64,000 bases of DNA from Enterococcus innesii. GTDB taxonomy: Bacteria > Bacillota > Bacilli > Lactobacillales > Enterococcaceae. The position numbers and the translations under genes were made by a program. Below the pieces are notes generated by a model. The model saw nothing but the letters and a program-made list of their open reading frames with translations. It did not search any database and had not been told where the DNA came from. How positions within the stretch are numbered: the first letter of the stretch is position 1; the number at the start of each line of letters is the position of its first letter. Positions 30,508 to 40,017 of this stretch are shown one piece after another. The stretch is from positions 191,001-255,000 of the forward strand of contig JAHHEN010000002.1 of NCBI GenBank assembly GCA_018982785.1, in the 5' to 3' direction.

Positions 30508-30540
30508 ATGGCTTCTTAATGGCTTCTTAATGGCTTCTTA
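30508..30540 (+). repeat. Triple 11-bp tandem repeat between mvaD and mvaK2
   Basis: ATGGCTTCTTA is repeated three times without a gap. On the coding (-) strand each unit begins TAA; the outermost supplies the mvaD stop codon. It stretches the gap to the mvaK2 start. Confidence 0.95.
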
Positions 30541-31541
30541 GTTGATGGCGGAAGATTCTTCCACCGGTAAAAAGGCTAATCCTTTGCCCGCATGAGCAGT
30601 TACTAATTGTTCTGAGGCAAAGTGAGCACTTAATTCACGTAAAATCGTTTGTTCTTCTTGTTTTTGGCATAAAACTTTGACATTGGGACCAGCATCCATC
30701 GTGAAATAGCAAGCCAATCCTTTTTTTCGCAGCATTCGGACACATTCCATAGCTCGCAAAGATTCAGAAGACCAATAAGTAAAAGGTGGTTCGGCGGCTA
30801 AGGTCGTTCCATGCATTTTCAAGGCGTTGGCCTCGGTCGTTTCACCTAAAGCAGTAAAGTCTTTTTCGGCAATCGCTTGTTTCATTTTCACGAGATCGCT
30901 CGCAGTGGCAGAAAGCCAGCCTGGATAAAAGCTCGAGGTTTCAACGGTTCGGCGCATCCCCTCACGACTGGAGACTTCTTTGGCTTGTGCGTTGATCAAA
31001 ATAAAGATCATACTCAATTCTTCTTCCCAGCCATTCGACGGCACTTGGGTGGCAAAAGAAGTCTCATCGGTGCCTTGATGCCATTCAGCAAAGCCGCCGT
31101 AGATACTCCGACACGCCGAACCAGAACCGCGACGGGCCAAACGGGATAACGCTTGCTCCGACAAGTTTAAGTCCAATGCTTCACTACAGGCACCCGCCAA
31201 TGCCGCTAATCCACTGGCAGAAGAGGCAAGTCCAGCAGCGGTTGGGACGAAGTTTTGACTTTCCACTGTGGCATACCACGGGCAGTCCGCTTTTTTCGTA
31301 CCAGATCCAAAAAGTCCGCAACTTTTTTGGTGGCAGCGTCTGTTTGCACCACGCCATCCAGCGTAAAGCGATCCTGCGTAAAATCGGGTGAAAAAGCCAC
31401 CGTTGTTTCTGTGTAAAAGGCATCGAGGGTCAGGGACAAACTATTGTTCATCGGTAAAATGAAGGTTTCGTCTTGTTTTCCCCAATACTTGATCAATGCG
31501 ATATTCGTGTAGGCGCGAGCCTTTCCCTTATACATGTTCAT
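30538..31541 (-). CDS. mvaD: Diphosphomevalonate decarboxylase, frameshifted
   Basis: About 334 residues when repaired. The start [22 protein letters not shown] and the phosphate-binding segment [14 protein letters not shown] are diagnostic. The frame breaks at the six-T run 31291-31296 on the + strand; one more base reads [16 protein letters not shown]. It makes IPP with loss of CO2 and is essential in mevalonate-dependent cocci, so a true break is unlikely. ATG 31541 has TAGGAG before it and overlaps the mvaK1 end by 14 bases. Confidence 0.93.
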
Positions 31542-32459
31542 AAACTCCTAATCCTTGTATCCATGCCGCACGAGCGCCATCGGACAATAAAATACGGCTG
31601 ATATTCTCAGCCTGTTCCTTCGTTTTGGTTAGTGCGATCATACAGCCGCCCCGACCCCCGCCGGTCAGCTTTGCCCCGTAAGCCCCGTGTGCCAATGCTA
31701 AGGAAACCAACTGATCCAGTTGCTGATTGCTGACCCCTAACTGCTGCAGGGCCTGATGGGCGTTGTTCATGCTTTCGCCTAATACTTCTAATTGATTGGC
31801 TATGATGGCCTCTTTAGCTTTTTTGGTTTCGATCCCTAAACGCTGGATTGCTTGACTAGCCAGCTGCTTGCTGGTTTCAAAAAGATGGGCGACACTTTTG
31901 ACTGCTTCTCTCGTTTGCCCTTTGATGCCAGTATCAGCGACGAGCAAATAGCCGTCGATCGTGAGGGGAAACGAAGTGATGGGATGCCCTTTGATGAAGT
32001 AAATGGCATCCGTCCCACTGGCTGCCGCAGCATCGATCCCGCTAGGATTGCCGTGAGCGATTTTTTCAGAAAAGTTGACATAGGTCATCAATTCTTCTTT
32101 TGTAAAGTCTTTTTTGATCCAATCAAAAAAAGCGCGAGTCAGTGCAACAGCGACCGCCGCGCTAGAACCCATTCCCCGTTCAGAAGGGATGGTGCTGACG
32201 ATGGAGGTTGCAAAAGGACCCGTGTGGAAATCTTGTTGCAGACGATGCAGCAAGTCTTTGACATTTTTAAGTGGCTGGGGACTTCTTCAAGCAGACCGTG
32301 ATAGTAACTTGAAATCAAGGTGTTTGTTTCATTTGCTGTGATCTCGACTTGTACTTTTGCTCCCGCAAAAGGGAAAGCAATTGCTGGTTCACCGTAAACA
32401 ACTGAATGTTCACCCATTAAGATGATTTTTCCTGTAGCTATGCCAGTACCAATTGACAT
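31528..32459 (-). CDS. mvaK1: Mevalonate kinase, frameshifted
   Basis: About 310 residues when repaired. [20 protein letters not shown] at the start, the GHMP motif [14 protein letters not shown] and the C-terminal [11 protein letters not shown] are typical of mevalonate kinase. The frame breaks at the five-T run 32264-32268; adding one base reads [13 protein letters not shown] chose ATG 32459, with GAGG 7 bases upstream, over two earlier in-frame ATGs. First gene of the mvaK1-mvaD-mvaK2-fni operon. Break probably a sequence error. Confidence 0.93.
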
Positions 32460-32519
32460 TATTTTCCTCATTTCTCTAGGGAGCTTACCCCACATGATTC
32501 ATTTATCGTTTGTCAGTCA

Positions 32520-32548
32520 ATTGTAACTATCTCCTGACGAAAACACAA
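32520..32548 (-). promoter_or_regulatory. Probable promoter of the mevalonate operon
   Basis: On the - strand TTGTGT (32548-32543) and TACAAT (32525-32520) are 17 bases apart, about 60 bases before the mvaK1 start. Confidence 0.5.
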
Positions 32549-32683
32549 TTTAATTAAAGATCCTTTCCTATTTTACTAGAAGAAGGCTCTTTCGTTAAGC
32601 ATTCCGTATGAGATTTCAAAAAAAAGCAAAAATCTTTAAACTTTTATTGAAAAAAATCTTGATCTGTGCTTCGAAAGTTTCAG

Positions 32684-32712
32684 TTGACGGCACAAGATAT
32701 AGTATTGTATAG
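32684..32712 (+). promoter_or_regulatory. Probable promoter of the deoxynucleoside kinase gene
   Basis: TTGACG and GTATAG are 17 bases apart, about 50 bases before the start codon. Confidence 0.5.
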
Positions 32713-32764
32713 TTGATATCGCAAAGGCAACATACAATATTTAGTGATGAGTGAGTTGGGGGAT

Positions 32765-33409
32765 ATGAGCGTGATCGTATTAGCAGGAACGATTGGTGCC
32801 GGTAAATCAAGTTTGACCGCATTGATCGCCAATCATTTTGGCAGTCAAGCCTTTTATGAATCGATCGATGACAATGAAGTGTTACCATTATTTTATGCAG
32901 ATCCAAATAAATATGCGTTTTTACTGCAAATCTATTTCTTAAATAAACGATTTGAAAGTATCAAGCAAGCCATGAAAGATGACAATAACGTCTTGGACCG
33001 TTCCATTTATGAGGATTCACTGTTGTTCCATTTAAATGCGGACCTTGGGCGAGCAACCGATACCGAAGTCAAAGTCTATGATGAATTGTTAGCCAATATG
33101 TTAGAAGAGCTGCCGTATGCAGCCCACAAAAAGCATCCAGATCTCTTGGTGCATATTCGCGTTTCTTTTGAAACGATGCTGGAGCGTATTGAAAAACGCG
33201 GACGGGAATACGAACAATTGACCTTTGATCCTTCGTTATACGACTACTACAAAGAGTTGAACAAACGCTATGATCAGTGGTACGAAGAATACAATGAGAG
33301 TCCAAAGATCCAGATCGATGGCGATCAATTCAATTTTGTCGAAGACCCGCAAGCGGCACAGGCCGTTTTAACAATGGTGGAAGAGGCCTTGAAAGACGCC
33401 CGTAAATAG
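32765..33409 (+). CDS. Deoxynucleoside kinase (deoxyadenosine/deoxyguanosine type)
   Basis: 214 residues. P-loop GTIGAGKSS at about residues 8-16, the DRS motif (VLDRSIYED, about 78-86) and the lid region RGREYEQ are those of the dAK/dGK family that phosphorylates salvaged deoxynucleosides. The frame is open to ATG 32744, but ATG 32765 begins immediately before the conserved VIVLAGTIGAGK and has a G-rich site upstream. Monocistronic. Confidence 0.9.
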   Translation: MSVIVLAGTIGAGKSSLTALIANHFGSQAFYESIDDNEVLPLFYADPNKYAFLLQIYFLNKRFESIKQAMKDDNNVLDRSIYEDSLLFHLNADLGRATDTEVKVYDELLANMLEELPYAAHKKHPDLLVHIRVSFETMLERIEKRGREYEQLTFDPSLYDYYKELNKRYDQWYEEYNESPKIQIDGDQFNFVEDPQAAQAVLTMVEEALKDARK

Positions 33410-33419
33410 CAATAGCTGA

Positions 33420-33470
33420 TACAGCCAGGAAAGTCCTTTGATTGGGCTTCTGGCTGTTTTCTTTTATAAT
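33420..33470 (+). terminator. Intrinsic terminator after the deoxynucleoside kinase gene
   Basis: CAGCCAG (33422-33428) pairs with CTGGCTG (33450-33456), followed by TTTTCTTTT. Confidence 0.75.
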
Positions 33471-33498
33471 AGAAGAAAGCAAGAGTGGAGGATGGATT

Positions 33499-34404
33499 GT
33501 GGAAAACAAACATGTCTTTTATGACGGAAACTATGAATGGATTCAAGTCGACCAGCAAGACGCAAAAAGCGTGATGGCACTGCAAAAACAATATCATTTA
33601 TCTGACGAGATGCTTACGTACTCTTTAGATAAAAACGAACGCGCACGGGTCGAATATGATGCCGAAGAGGAAGCATTGCTGCTGGTTTTCAATGTACCTC
33701 AGCAAGAAAAGCGTGACAATCATTTTGAGACCAGCCCGATGACGTTTATTTTAAAAAGGAAACAACTCTTTACTTTTGCATCCCACAATACCCGTTATGT
33801 GATTCCAATGATGGAGCGCTTGATCCTGCAAAACCCGCTGCAAACGCCCATTCATTTTTTGTTTCAAAGCTTATTCTTGATTTCTGGCACGTTTTTTCCG
33901 CTAGTGGAAGAAGTCAATAGTGAGCGGATTCGCTTGAATCAGCGACTACGGGAAAAAACCACCAATAAAAACCTGCTGCAAATGTCCGATTTGGAAGTTG
34001 GACTGGTTTTTTTAGTGTCTGCCACGAAACAAAATGCGGTCCTCTTGGAGCAAATCAAAGCATTGTCCATTTATCGCTTGATGGATGATGATGAGCGGGA
34101 ACAGCTGGATGATGCCTTGATCGAAGCCAAACAGGCAGTGGAAATGACCCAATTGGCTTTCCAAATTTTGGAACAATTATCTGGAACCTACAATAATCTG
34201 TTAAACAATAACTTGAATGATACCATGAAGTTTTTGACTGTTTGGTCCCTCTTATTGACTGTGCCTTCCATCGTGACCAGTTTCTTTGGCATGAATGTTC
34301 CGCTGCCTTTTACTAATAGTATTTTCGGTTGGGGCATTGCCTTGCTGATTAGTTTAGTGTTATCCGTCTGGATGCTGATTGCTTTATGGCGCAGAATTCG
34401 TTAG
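33499..34404 (+). CDS. CorA-family divalent cation transporter
   Basis: 301 residues. A large N-terminal cytoplasmic alpha/beta part is followed by two C-terminal membrane segments with the CorA signature FFGMN between or just after the first, the selectivity loop of Mg2+ and Co2+ channels. The start is GTG 33499 with GGAGG 7 bases before. The usual acidic loop is replaced by VPLPFTNS, as in many Gram-positive CorA paralogues. It ends convergently with the pentapeptide gene with a 4-base overlap. Confidence 0.9.
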   Translation: MENKHVFYDGNYEWIQVDQQDAKSVMALQKQYHLSDEMLTYSLDKNERARVEYDAEEEALLLVFNVPQQEKRDNHFETSPMTFILKRKQLFTFASHNTRYVIPMMERLILQNPLQTPIHFLFQSLFLISGTFFPLVEEVNSERIRLNQRLREKTTNKNLLQMSDLEVGLVFLVSATKQNAVLLEQIKALSIYRLMDDDEREQLDDALIEAKQAVEMTQLAFQILEQLSGTYNNLLNNNLNDTMKFLTVWSLLLTVPSIVTSFFGMNVPLPFTNSIFGWGIALLISLVLSVWMLIALWRRIR

Positions 34405-35036
34405 TCGATCACCAAACCTAGACCGGCGGCAATGACCAAGGCTTGTTCTTGATCGACTGTTAGTCCCCGCAATTGTTCAAAGGACAACGCGATCTTTTGA
34501 AATTGATTGGTCCGAAAATCTAGAGTTGCTAATTTTGTGTGAAACCAGTTGCTATTGTTCAACTGGTTTTCTTGTAGCGTCAAGTGCTTCCAATCCATCT
34601 CATAAAACTCACTGTCGTTTAGTTGGCACTGACGAAACAGCATCGTCCGCAAATTGGTATTGCTAAAAGAAGCAAAGTTCGCCACGCAATCTTCAAAGGT
34701 ACAGTCACGGAAATAGCTTTCCGCAAAATTCGTACCAGTCAATTTACACTGTTTAAAGTGAACCCGATGAAAGCTGGCACCAAAACATTCCAGATTAGAA
34801 AAATCGCAGTTCTCAAAGAGGACATTTTGGCATTCCCATTGACTCAAGCGTGTTTTTTGCATCGTCACTTTCTTGAAATGACATTGCTTCAAGATGAGGT
34901 TTTTGCAAGCATCATAGCTATAGTCACCGCCTTCGAAGAAAGCACCTTCGAAAAGCAGTTCTTCTTCTAAATAAAAATCCTGTGGCTCTAATGCCGACAA
35001 TAAGGGCGGTAGTGGCAATACGATTTTTTTCTTCAT
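34401..35036 (-). CDS. Pentapeptide-repeat protein, Qnr-like
   Basis: 211 residues with about 30 tandem A(D/N)LxF-type pentapeptides (for example CDFSN, TNFAE, CTFED, ASFSN) between residues 30 and 190, forming a right-handed beta-helix. A short break near residue 100-110 could be a Qnr-type loop. The length and the C-terminal hydrophobic dimer-like tail match chromosomal Qnr homologues of Gram-positives (EfsQnr is of the same size), which protect gyrase from quinolones. Function is inferred from family only. ATG 35036 preferred to a TTG at 35039. Confidence 0.8.
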   Translation of the reverse strand: MKKKIVLPLPPLLSALEPQDFYLEEELLFEGAFFEGGDYSYDACKNLILKQCHFKKVTMQKTRLSQWECQNVLFENCDFSNLECFGASFHRVHFKQCKLTGTNFAESYFRDCTFEDCVANFASFSNTNLRTMLFRQCQLNDSEFYEMDWKHLTLQENQLNNSNWFHTKLATLDFRTNQFQKIALSFEQLRGLTVDQEQALVIAAGLGLVID

Positions 35037-35368
35037 CAAGATCCCATCCTGTATGTTTTTCTCTCAGTATAACACGGCGAATCGATGCCGCGATAGTTAC
35101 GAAAAAGCGGTGGGGTATTGTGAAATTTATTCAATCGGTTTGCAGAATGCTTTTATAACAAGGAAAACCTTTGATTTTGAATACGTATTTTTTCACAAAC
35201 TTTTTACTTGCAAGACGAAAATAATTTTGATATAGAAACTTAACCCGCAGAAAGTGACGTATATCAACGGAAAACTGTCACAAATTTTTAAAATCGCGAA
35301 AAAGTTGATAGTTTTCAAATTCACAAGCGAGCTATAATGACAATGTAAACAAAAGGAGGAAATTTTCC
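35037..35368 (+). promoter_or_regulatory. Intergenic region with the nox promoter
   Basis: 332 bases without a supported gene. TATAAT at 35333-35338 is a perfect -10 box about 30 bases before the nox start; the matching -35 is poor (TTTTCA at 15 bases), suggesting activation. The half-site TTCACAA at 35319-35325 resembles half of a Rex operator, but the other half is not conserved. Confidence 0.55.
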
Positions 35369-36703
35369 ATGACAAAAACAGTTATTATCGGTGCAAACCA
35401 CGCGGGGATTGCTGCTGCCAATACACTATTAGATAACTATAAAGACCAAGAGGTCGTAATGATCGACCGTAATACAAACTTAAGCTACTTAGGTTGTGGG
35501 ACTGCTTTATGGGTTGGACGTCAAATCGATTCATACGAAGGCTTGTTCTATACAAAACGTGAAGATTTTGAAGCAAAAGGTGCAAAAATCCATATGGAAA
35601 CTGTGGTTGACCATATCGATTTTGAGAAAAAAGAAGTACACGCTGTGACCAGTGTGGGTGAAACGATCGTTGAATCTTATGACAAAGTTGTCATCGCAAC
35701 TGGTTCTGTTCCGATCTCACCCAAAGTACCTGGACGTGACTTGAAAAACATCCATTTCTTGAAAAAATTCCAAGACGGACAAACGGTTGATAAAGAGTTA
35801 GCCTCAGAAGACGTGAAAAACGTTGCCGTTATCGGTGCTGGTTACATCGGTGTTGAAATTGCTGAAGCAGCAAAACGCCGTGGCAAAAATGTGTTGCTTT
35901 TTGATGCAGCGACACGGGCATTGCCAAACTACTACGACAAATGGTTCACAGAAGATATGGACAAAAACTTAGCTGACAATGGTATTGAATTGCATTTCGG
36001 TGAATTAGCACGTGAATACAAAGGAACAGAGAAAGTAGAAGCAGTTGTAACAGACAACGGCGAATACCCAGTTGATCTAGTGATCAACGCGATCGGTTTC
36101 TTACCAAACAACGAGCTAGGCAAAGATCATTTGGAATTGTTTGCTAACGGCGCGTACTTAGTGGACCGCCATCAACGGACAAGCGATGCAGATGTATACG
36201 CAGTTGGTGACTGTGCAACTGTGTACTCAAATGCTTTGCAACAAACAACGTATATCGCATTAGCAACGAATGCCGTACGTTCAGGGATCGTCGCTGCCCA
36301 TAATATCGGCGGAACGTCTCTAGAATCAACGGGTGTTCAAGGATCAAACGGGATTTCGATCTTCGGCTACAACATGGTTTCAACTGGCTTGTCAGTCGAA
36401 GCTGCCGAACGTAATGGCATGAAAGTGAAATACTCTGATTACGAAGATACCCAAAAACCAGGCTTCATGAAAGAAAATGCGACAGTTAAGATCCGCATCG
36501 TCTATGAAGAAGAAACACGCCGCATCGTTGGTGCACAAATGGCGTCACGTACATCTGAAATCGCAATGGGCATCCACATGTTCTCACTAGCGATCGAAGA
36601 AGGCGTAACGATCGACAAGATGAAGCTATTAGATATCTTCTTCTTGCCTCACTTCAACCAACCATACAACTACATCACGATGGCTGCGTTGAAAGCAGAA
36701 TAA
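35369..36703 (+). CDS. nox: NADH oxidase, FAD-dependent, H2O-forming type
   Basis: 444 residues of the peroxide-reductase-like flavoprotein family. FAD motif near the N-terminus (VIIGANHAGIAAA), redox Cys in SYLGCGTALW (about residue 43), NADH motif VAVIGAGYIGVEIAEA, and FAD motif VYAVGDCATV. The length and single active-site Cys fit the NADH oxidase that reduces O2 to water and regenerates NAD+. CoA-disulfide reductase or NADH peroxidase are alternatives. AAAGGAGG precedes ATG 35369. Confidence 0.92.
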   Translation: MTKTVIIGANHAGIAAANTLLDNYKDQEVVMIDRNTNLSYLGCGTALWVGRQIDSYEGLFYTKREDFEAKGAKIHMETVVDHIDFEKKEVHAVTSVGETIVESYDKVVIATGSVPISPKVPGRDLKNIHFLKKFQDGQTVDKELASEDVKNVAVIGAGYIGVEIAEAAKRRGKNVLLFDAATRALPNYYDKWFTEDMDKNLADNGIELHFGELAREYKGTEKVEAVVTDNGEYPVDLVINAIGFLPNNELGKDHLELFANGAYLVDRHQRTSDADVYAVGDCATVYSNALQQTTYIALATNAVRSGIVAAHNIGGTSLESTGVQGSNGISIFGYNMVSTGLSVEAAERNGMKVKYSDYEDTQKPGFMKENATVKIRIVYEEETRRIVGAQMASRTSEIAMGIHMFSLAIEEGVTIDKMKLLDIFFLPHFNQPYNYITMAALKAE

Positions 36704-36711
36704 GAAACACA

Positions 36712-36744
36712 AAAGTCGGAGCGTATACTCCGGCTTTTTTTTGA
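36712..36744 (+). terminator. nox intrinsic terminator
   Basis: AGTCGGAG pairs with CTCCGGCT (one G-T pair), followed by eight T. Confidence 0.9.
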
Positions 36745-36761
36745 AACAATCATGAAAACTG

Positions 36762-36790
36762 TTGACAATAAGAGGGGAAAGCAGTATACT
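36762..36790 (+). promoter_or_regulatory. infC: infC operon promoter
   Basis: TTGACA and TATACT are exactly 17 bases apart, a near-consensus vegetative promoter about 185 bases before infC. Confidence 0.9.
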
Positions 36791-36807
36791 ATAAAAGTTG
36801 AGAAATA

Positions 36808-36918
36808 AAAGCAGAAGCACCCGCTTCTCGCCTGAGTGAAGATATCGCTGGGCAGAATAGGATTCCTACCATTTATTTGTGTGGAGTACGTGCGGGTTCG
36901 TGAAGAACTCGTTTTTTT
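36808..36918 (+). promoter_or_regulatory. infC-rpmI-rplT leader with attenuator (L20-leader-like)
   Basis: A terminator hairpin GGGTTC-GTGAA-GAACTC followed by GTTTTTTT is at 36894-36918. The upstream segment ACCCGC (36819-36824) can pair with GCGGGT (36892-36897), which takes up the 5' arm of the terminator, so the two structures exclude each other. This matches the leader attenuation known for infC operons of Firmicutes, where L20 favours termination. Confidence 0.75.
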
Positions 36919-36973
36919 ATTGTCTGATTTCGAATCGACAAGCTTTTCTTTCTCTCAAAAAACTCGGAGGTGA

Positions 36974-37495
36974 ATGACCATAGCAAAGGATATGATGGTA
37001 AACGACGGCATTCGTGCACGTGAATTGCGTTTGATTGATCAAAACGGCGAACAACTTGGTGTAAAGAGTAAAGCTGAAGCATTGCAAATTGCAGAACGAG
37101 CAAACCTTGATGTGGTATTGGTGGCACCAAATGCTAAGCCGCCAGTAGCAAGAATTATGGATTACGGGAAATTCCGCTTTGAGCAACAGAAAAAAGACCG
37201 TGAAGCTCGTAAGAAACAAAAAGTAATCAACATTAAAGAGGTTCGTTTAAGTCCAACGATCGACGTCAATGATTTCAACACAAAATTGCGTAATGCACGT
37301 AAATTCCTTGAAAAAGGGGACAAAGTGAAAGCTTCGATCCGTTTCAAAGGCCGTGCCATTACCCATAAAGAAATTGGTCAGAAAGTGTTAGATCGTTTGG
37401 CGGAAGAAACTGCTGATTTGGCAACTGTTGAGCAAAAGCCAAAAATGGATGGCCGCAGTATGTTCTTAGTATTAGCACCAAAAAACGATAAATAA
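36974..37495 (+). CDS. infC: Translation initiation factor IF-3
   Basis: 173 residues; the conserved [12 protein letters not shown] start, linker [18 protein letters not shown] and C-terminal [13 protein letters not shown] and FLVLAPK are visible. IF-3 checks initiator tRNA and start codons. The Shine-Dalgarno GGAGG (36966-36970) is only 3 bases from ATG 36974 but 9 from an in-frame ATA at 36980, so the rare codon ATA may be the true start, as infC is well known for non-standard starts that allow autoregulation. First gene of infC-rpmI-rplT. Confidence 0.95.
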   Translation: MTIAKDMMVNDGIRARELRLIDQNGEQLGVKSKAEALQIAERANLDVVLVAPNAKPPVARIMDYGKFRFEQQKKDREARKKQKVINIKEVRLSPTIDVNDFNTKLRNARKFLEKGDKVKASIRFKGRAITHKEIGQKVLDRLAEETADLATVEQKPKMDGRSMFLVLAPKNDK

Positions 37496-37555
37496 TGACT
37501 CACTGAGTTTCAGTTTAAAGTCAGATAACGAAAGATTTTGAGGAGGAAATTAGTT

Positions 37556-37756
37556 ATGCCAAAACAAAAAACACACCGCGGATTAGCAAAACGCGTAAAA
37601 CGCACTGGCGGCGGCGGATTGAAACGCTTCCGTGCCTTTACCAGTCACCGTTTCCACGGCAAAACAAAAAAACAACGTCGTCAATTGCGTAAAGCTTCAA
37701 TGGTTTCAGCTGGCGATTACAAACGTATCCGTCAACAACTAGCACGCATGAAATAA
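37556..37756 (+). CDS. rpmI: 50S ribosomal protein L35
   Basis: 66 residues with the typical start [18 protein letters not shown] and very basic composition. AGGAGG lies 9 bases before ATG 37556. It is between infC and rplT, the universal order. Confidence 0.98.
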   Translation: MPKQKTHRGLAKRVKRTGGGGLKRFRAFTSHRFHGKTKKQRRQLRKASMVSAGDYKRIRQQLARMK

Positions 37757-37819
37757 TTGCGTAACCCAAGCTTCACGTATACAAACAATTATCGATTTTC
37801 ATATTAGGAGGAATTATAC

Positions 37820-38179
37820 ATGGCACGTGTTAAAGGTGGAACAGTAACTCGTAAACGTCGTAAAAAAGTGCTTAAATTAGCAAAAGGTTACTACGGTTCT
37901 AAACACACTCTATTTAAAACAGCAAAAGAACAAGTAATGAATTCATACAACTACGCATACCGCGATCGTCGTCAAAAGAAACGCGACTTCCGCAAATTGT
38001 GGATCGCTCGTATCAACGCAGCGGCTCGTATGAATGGCTTAAGCTACTCAAAATTGATGCACGGCTTGAATTTAGCTGAAATCGACATCAACCGCAAAAT
38101 GTTAGCTGACTTGGCTGTAAACGATGCAACAGCATTTACTGCATTAGCTGACCAAGCAAAAGACGCTTTAAACAAATAA
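37820..38179 (+). CDS. rplT: 50S ribosomal protein L20
   Basis: 119 residues with the start [20 protein letters not shown] and [18 protein letters not shown]. It binds 23S rRNA early in assembly and in Firmicutes represses its own operon through the leader. AGGAGG precedes the ATG. Confidence 0.98.
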   Translation: MARVKGGTVTRKRRKKVLKLAKGYYGSKHTLFKTAKEQVMNSYNYAYRDRRQKKRDFRKLWIARINAAARMNGLSYSKLMHGLNLAEIDINRKMLADLAVNDATAFTALADQAKDALNK

Positions 38180-38202
38180 TCAATCGTTGGCAACAACGTT
38201 AG

Positions 38203-38228
38203 CCCCGCTCTTTGAGCGGGGTTTTTTT
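38203..38228 (+). terminator. infC operon terminator
   Basis: CCCCGCTC-TTT-GAGCGGGG followed by seven T: strong intrinsic terminator. Confidence 0.95.
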
Positions 38229-38374
38229 GTTTTTTCTCGATGACCGAGGAATGGTTTCTCACTATCTTTCATATGTTTCTTTCCATTAAGCGAAAAATAG
38301 ATTATACTTTTGAAAGCGTTTGTTTTATTTACCTTACGATTTTTCCACGAACACTGCAGCAAAAGGAGCTTACG

Positions 38375-39994
38375 ATGGCGATTGATTTATGGCGGCATTT
38401 TAAAAAAGGATTGACGGTATATATTGGGATTGGAATTGCGGTCTCATTTTTGAGTGCCGCGAATGTCTTTTATTTTCAAAAACTACTCGATTCATTTGGC
38501 AAGACATTTGATTGGTCAATTGTTTTTATCTATGGGTTAACGCTTGTACTGGTACCATTTTTGTCCTATCTCGAGCAGAAACCCAAAACGAAATTGCACA
38601 ACAGCATGTATTTCTATCTCAAAGAACAAGCTTTAGTGAAAATCAGCAAGATTACCTATTCCGAATACTTACAGATCGGCTCTGGAGCACTCTTACAGAA
38701 AACCGAAGCGGGAGCAACGGCAGGCAGAAATATCCATTTGAATTTTTATGGACGCTTGTTTAAAGAATTGCTTCCCGAAACACTGTTTAACTTAGCTTTT
38801 ATTGCTATGATCGATAAAAAATTGATTCCAGCGATCCTTATAGGCTATCTAGTGGTGTTTATTGTGACCAATTTGCTTTTGAAAGTTTTACGCTCTCTCA
38901 AAGAACGTGCGCTAGTTTCAGAAGAAGCCATGAACAGCACCTTTATCCGCGGATTAACGGAAATGGTCACGTTTCGGATCAATAAACGGTTTGAAAAAGA
39001 GATCACACAATATAAAAATATGTCTGCTGACACAACAGAACGTTTGACGAAAATGACGATGATCCATGAGTTTTTCTTTGGTTTTTTTGCAGTTTTAGTC
39101 GCATTGATCAAAGTCGCAATTGTGGTATTGGTATTTACAAATCAGATTACGGTCAGCTTGGGCGGGTTAGCAGCATTGATTATTTATGTGGATCGAATCT
39201 ACACGCCTGTTGCAATATTTAACGTGATTTTTGTTCAATACAGCTTAGATAAAGTTGCCTTTGCACGGTTAAATGAATTTTTCTATCTGCCAGAGGACAA
39301 AGCTTTAACGCAAGGAGATGCTTTGTCTGAGACCATCAACTACATCACAGTTAAGGATCTATCCGTCATACTTCAAGAAAAGAAAATTTTAACCGATAGC
39401 ACACTGGAGCTGAAGCGGGGAGCGATTTATGGGTTAGTAGGAGAAAGTGGCGCAGGAAAATCAACGCTGGTCAAAACGATTTTAGGCTTGTATCAGCCGA
39501 CGACCGGTGCAGTTCTGATTAATCACAAAAATTTGGCTGCTTACAACTTAAATGATTACTATCAGCATGTCTTTTATCTATTGCAAGATGCGCCAATCTT
39601 CCAAGGAACGTTGAAAGAGAATATTATTTTTGATAAGGAAATCGCAGACGAGGAAATCATAGCGGTATTAGAAAAATGTCAATTAAGCTTATTCTATCAG
39701 GGACTCATGGGAGGACTGTCTGCTGAAATTGGAGAAAAAGGAGCCAACCTTTCTGGTGGGGAAAAACAGCGAATCGCTTTTGCCCGATTATTTTTCTCAG
39801 ACGCAGAAGTCATTGTTCTTGATGAAGCCACATCTGCTTTAGACGAAACAACAGAAGAAAAGCTTTTTGCAGCGATCAAAGACCAATTGAAAAATAAACT
39901 AGTCATTATGATCACCCATCGCCCGAAAAATTTGATTTATGCGGATGAGATCATTGAATTGAAAAAAACACAGGTTGTAGCGGCTTCATCATAA
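38375..39994 (+). CDS. ABC transporter, fused membrane and ATP-binding domains
   Basis: 539 residues. The N-terminal half has six membrane segments of the exporter fold, the C-terminal half an ATPase with Walker A GESGAGKST, signature LSGGEKQR, Walker B VIVLDEAT and H-loop THR. No peptidase domain. The cargo is unknown; peptide, lipid or drug export are all possible. ATG 38375 with AAAGGAG is chosen; the frame is open to 38240. A CRE-like TGAAAGCGTT lies at 38310-38319. It converges with an XRE regulator gene. Confidence 0.88.
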   Translation: MAIDLWRHFKKGLTVYIGIGIAVSFLSAANVFYFQKLLDSFGKTFDWSIVFIYGLTLVLVPFLSYLEQKPKTKLHNSMYFYLKEQALVKISKITYSEYLQIGSGALLQKTEAGATAGRNIHLNFYGRLFKELLPETLFNLAFIAMIDKKLIPAILIGYLVVFIVTNLLLKVLRSLKERALVSEEAMNSTFIRGLTEMVTFRINKRFEKEITQYKNMSADTTERLTKMTMIHEFFFGFFAVLVALIKVAIVVLVFTNQITVSLGGLAALIIYVDRIYTPVAIFNVIFVQYSLDKVAFARLNEFFYLPEDKALTQGDALSETINYITVKDLSVILQEKKILTDSTLELKRGAIYGLVGESGAGKSTLVKTILGLYQPTTGAVLINHKNLAAYNLNDYYQHVFYLLQDAPIFQGTLKENIIFDKEIADEEIIAVLEKCQLSLFYQGLMGGLSAEIGEKGANLSGGEKQRIAFARLFFSDAEVIVLDEATSALDETTEEKLFAAIKDQLKNKLVIMITHRPKNLIYADEIIELKKTQVVAASS

Positions 39995-40016
39995 AAGCAG
40001 CTTCAACCTGTTTTTT
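39970..40016. terminator. Terminator between ABC exporter and XRE genes
   Basis: ACAGGTTG near the end of the ABC gene pairs with CAACCTGT (about 40004-40011), followed by TTTTTTG; further GC/AGC pairs lengthen the stem. Confidence 0.65.
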
Positions 40017-40017
40017 G

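Noticed and set aside
35139-35325. Rex operator upstream of nox
   Set aside because: Only half-sites (TTGTGAA at about 35144 and TTCACAA at 35319) are seen; no complete palindrome.
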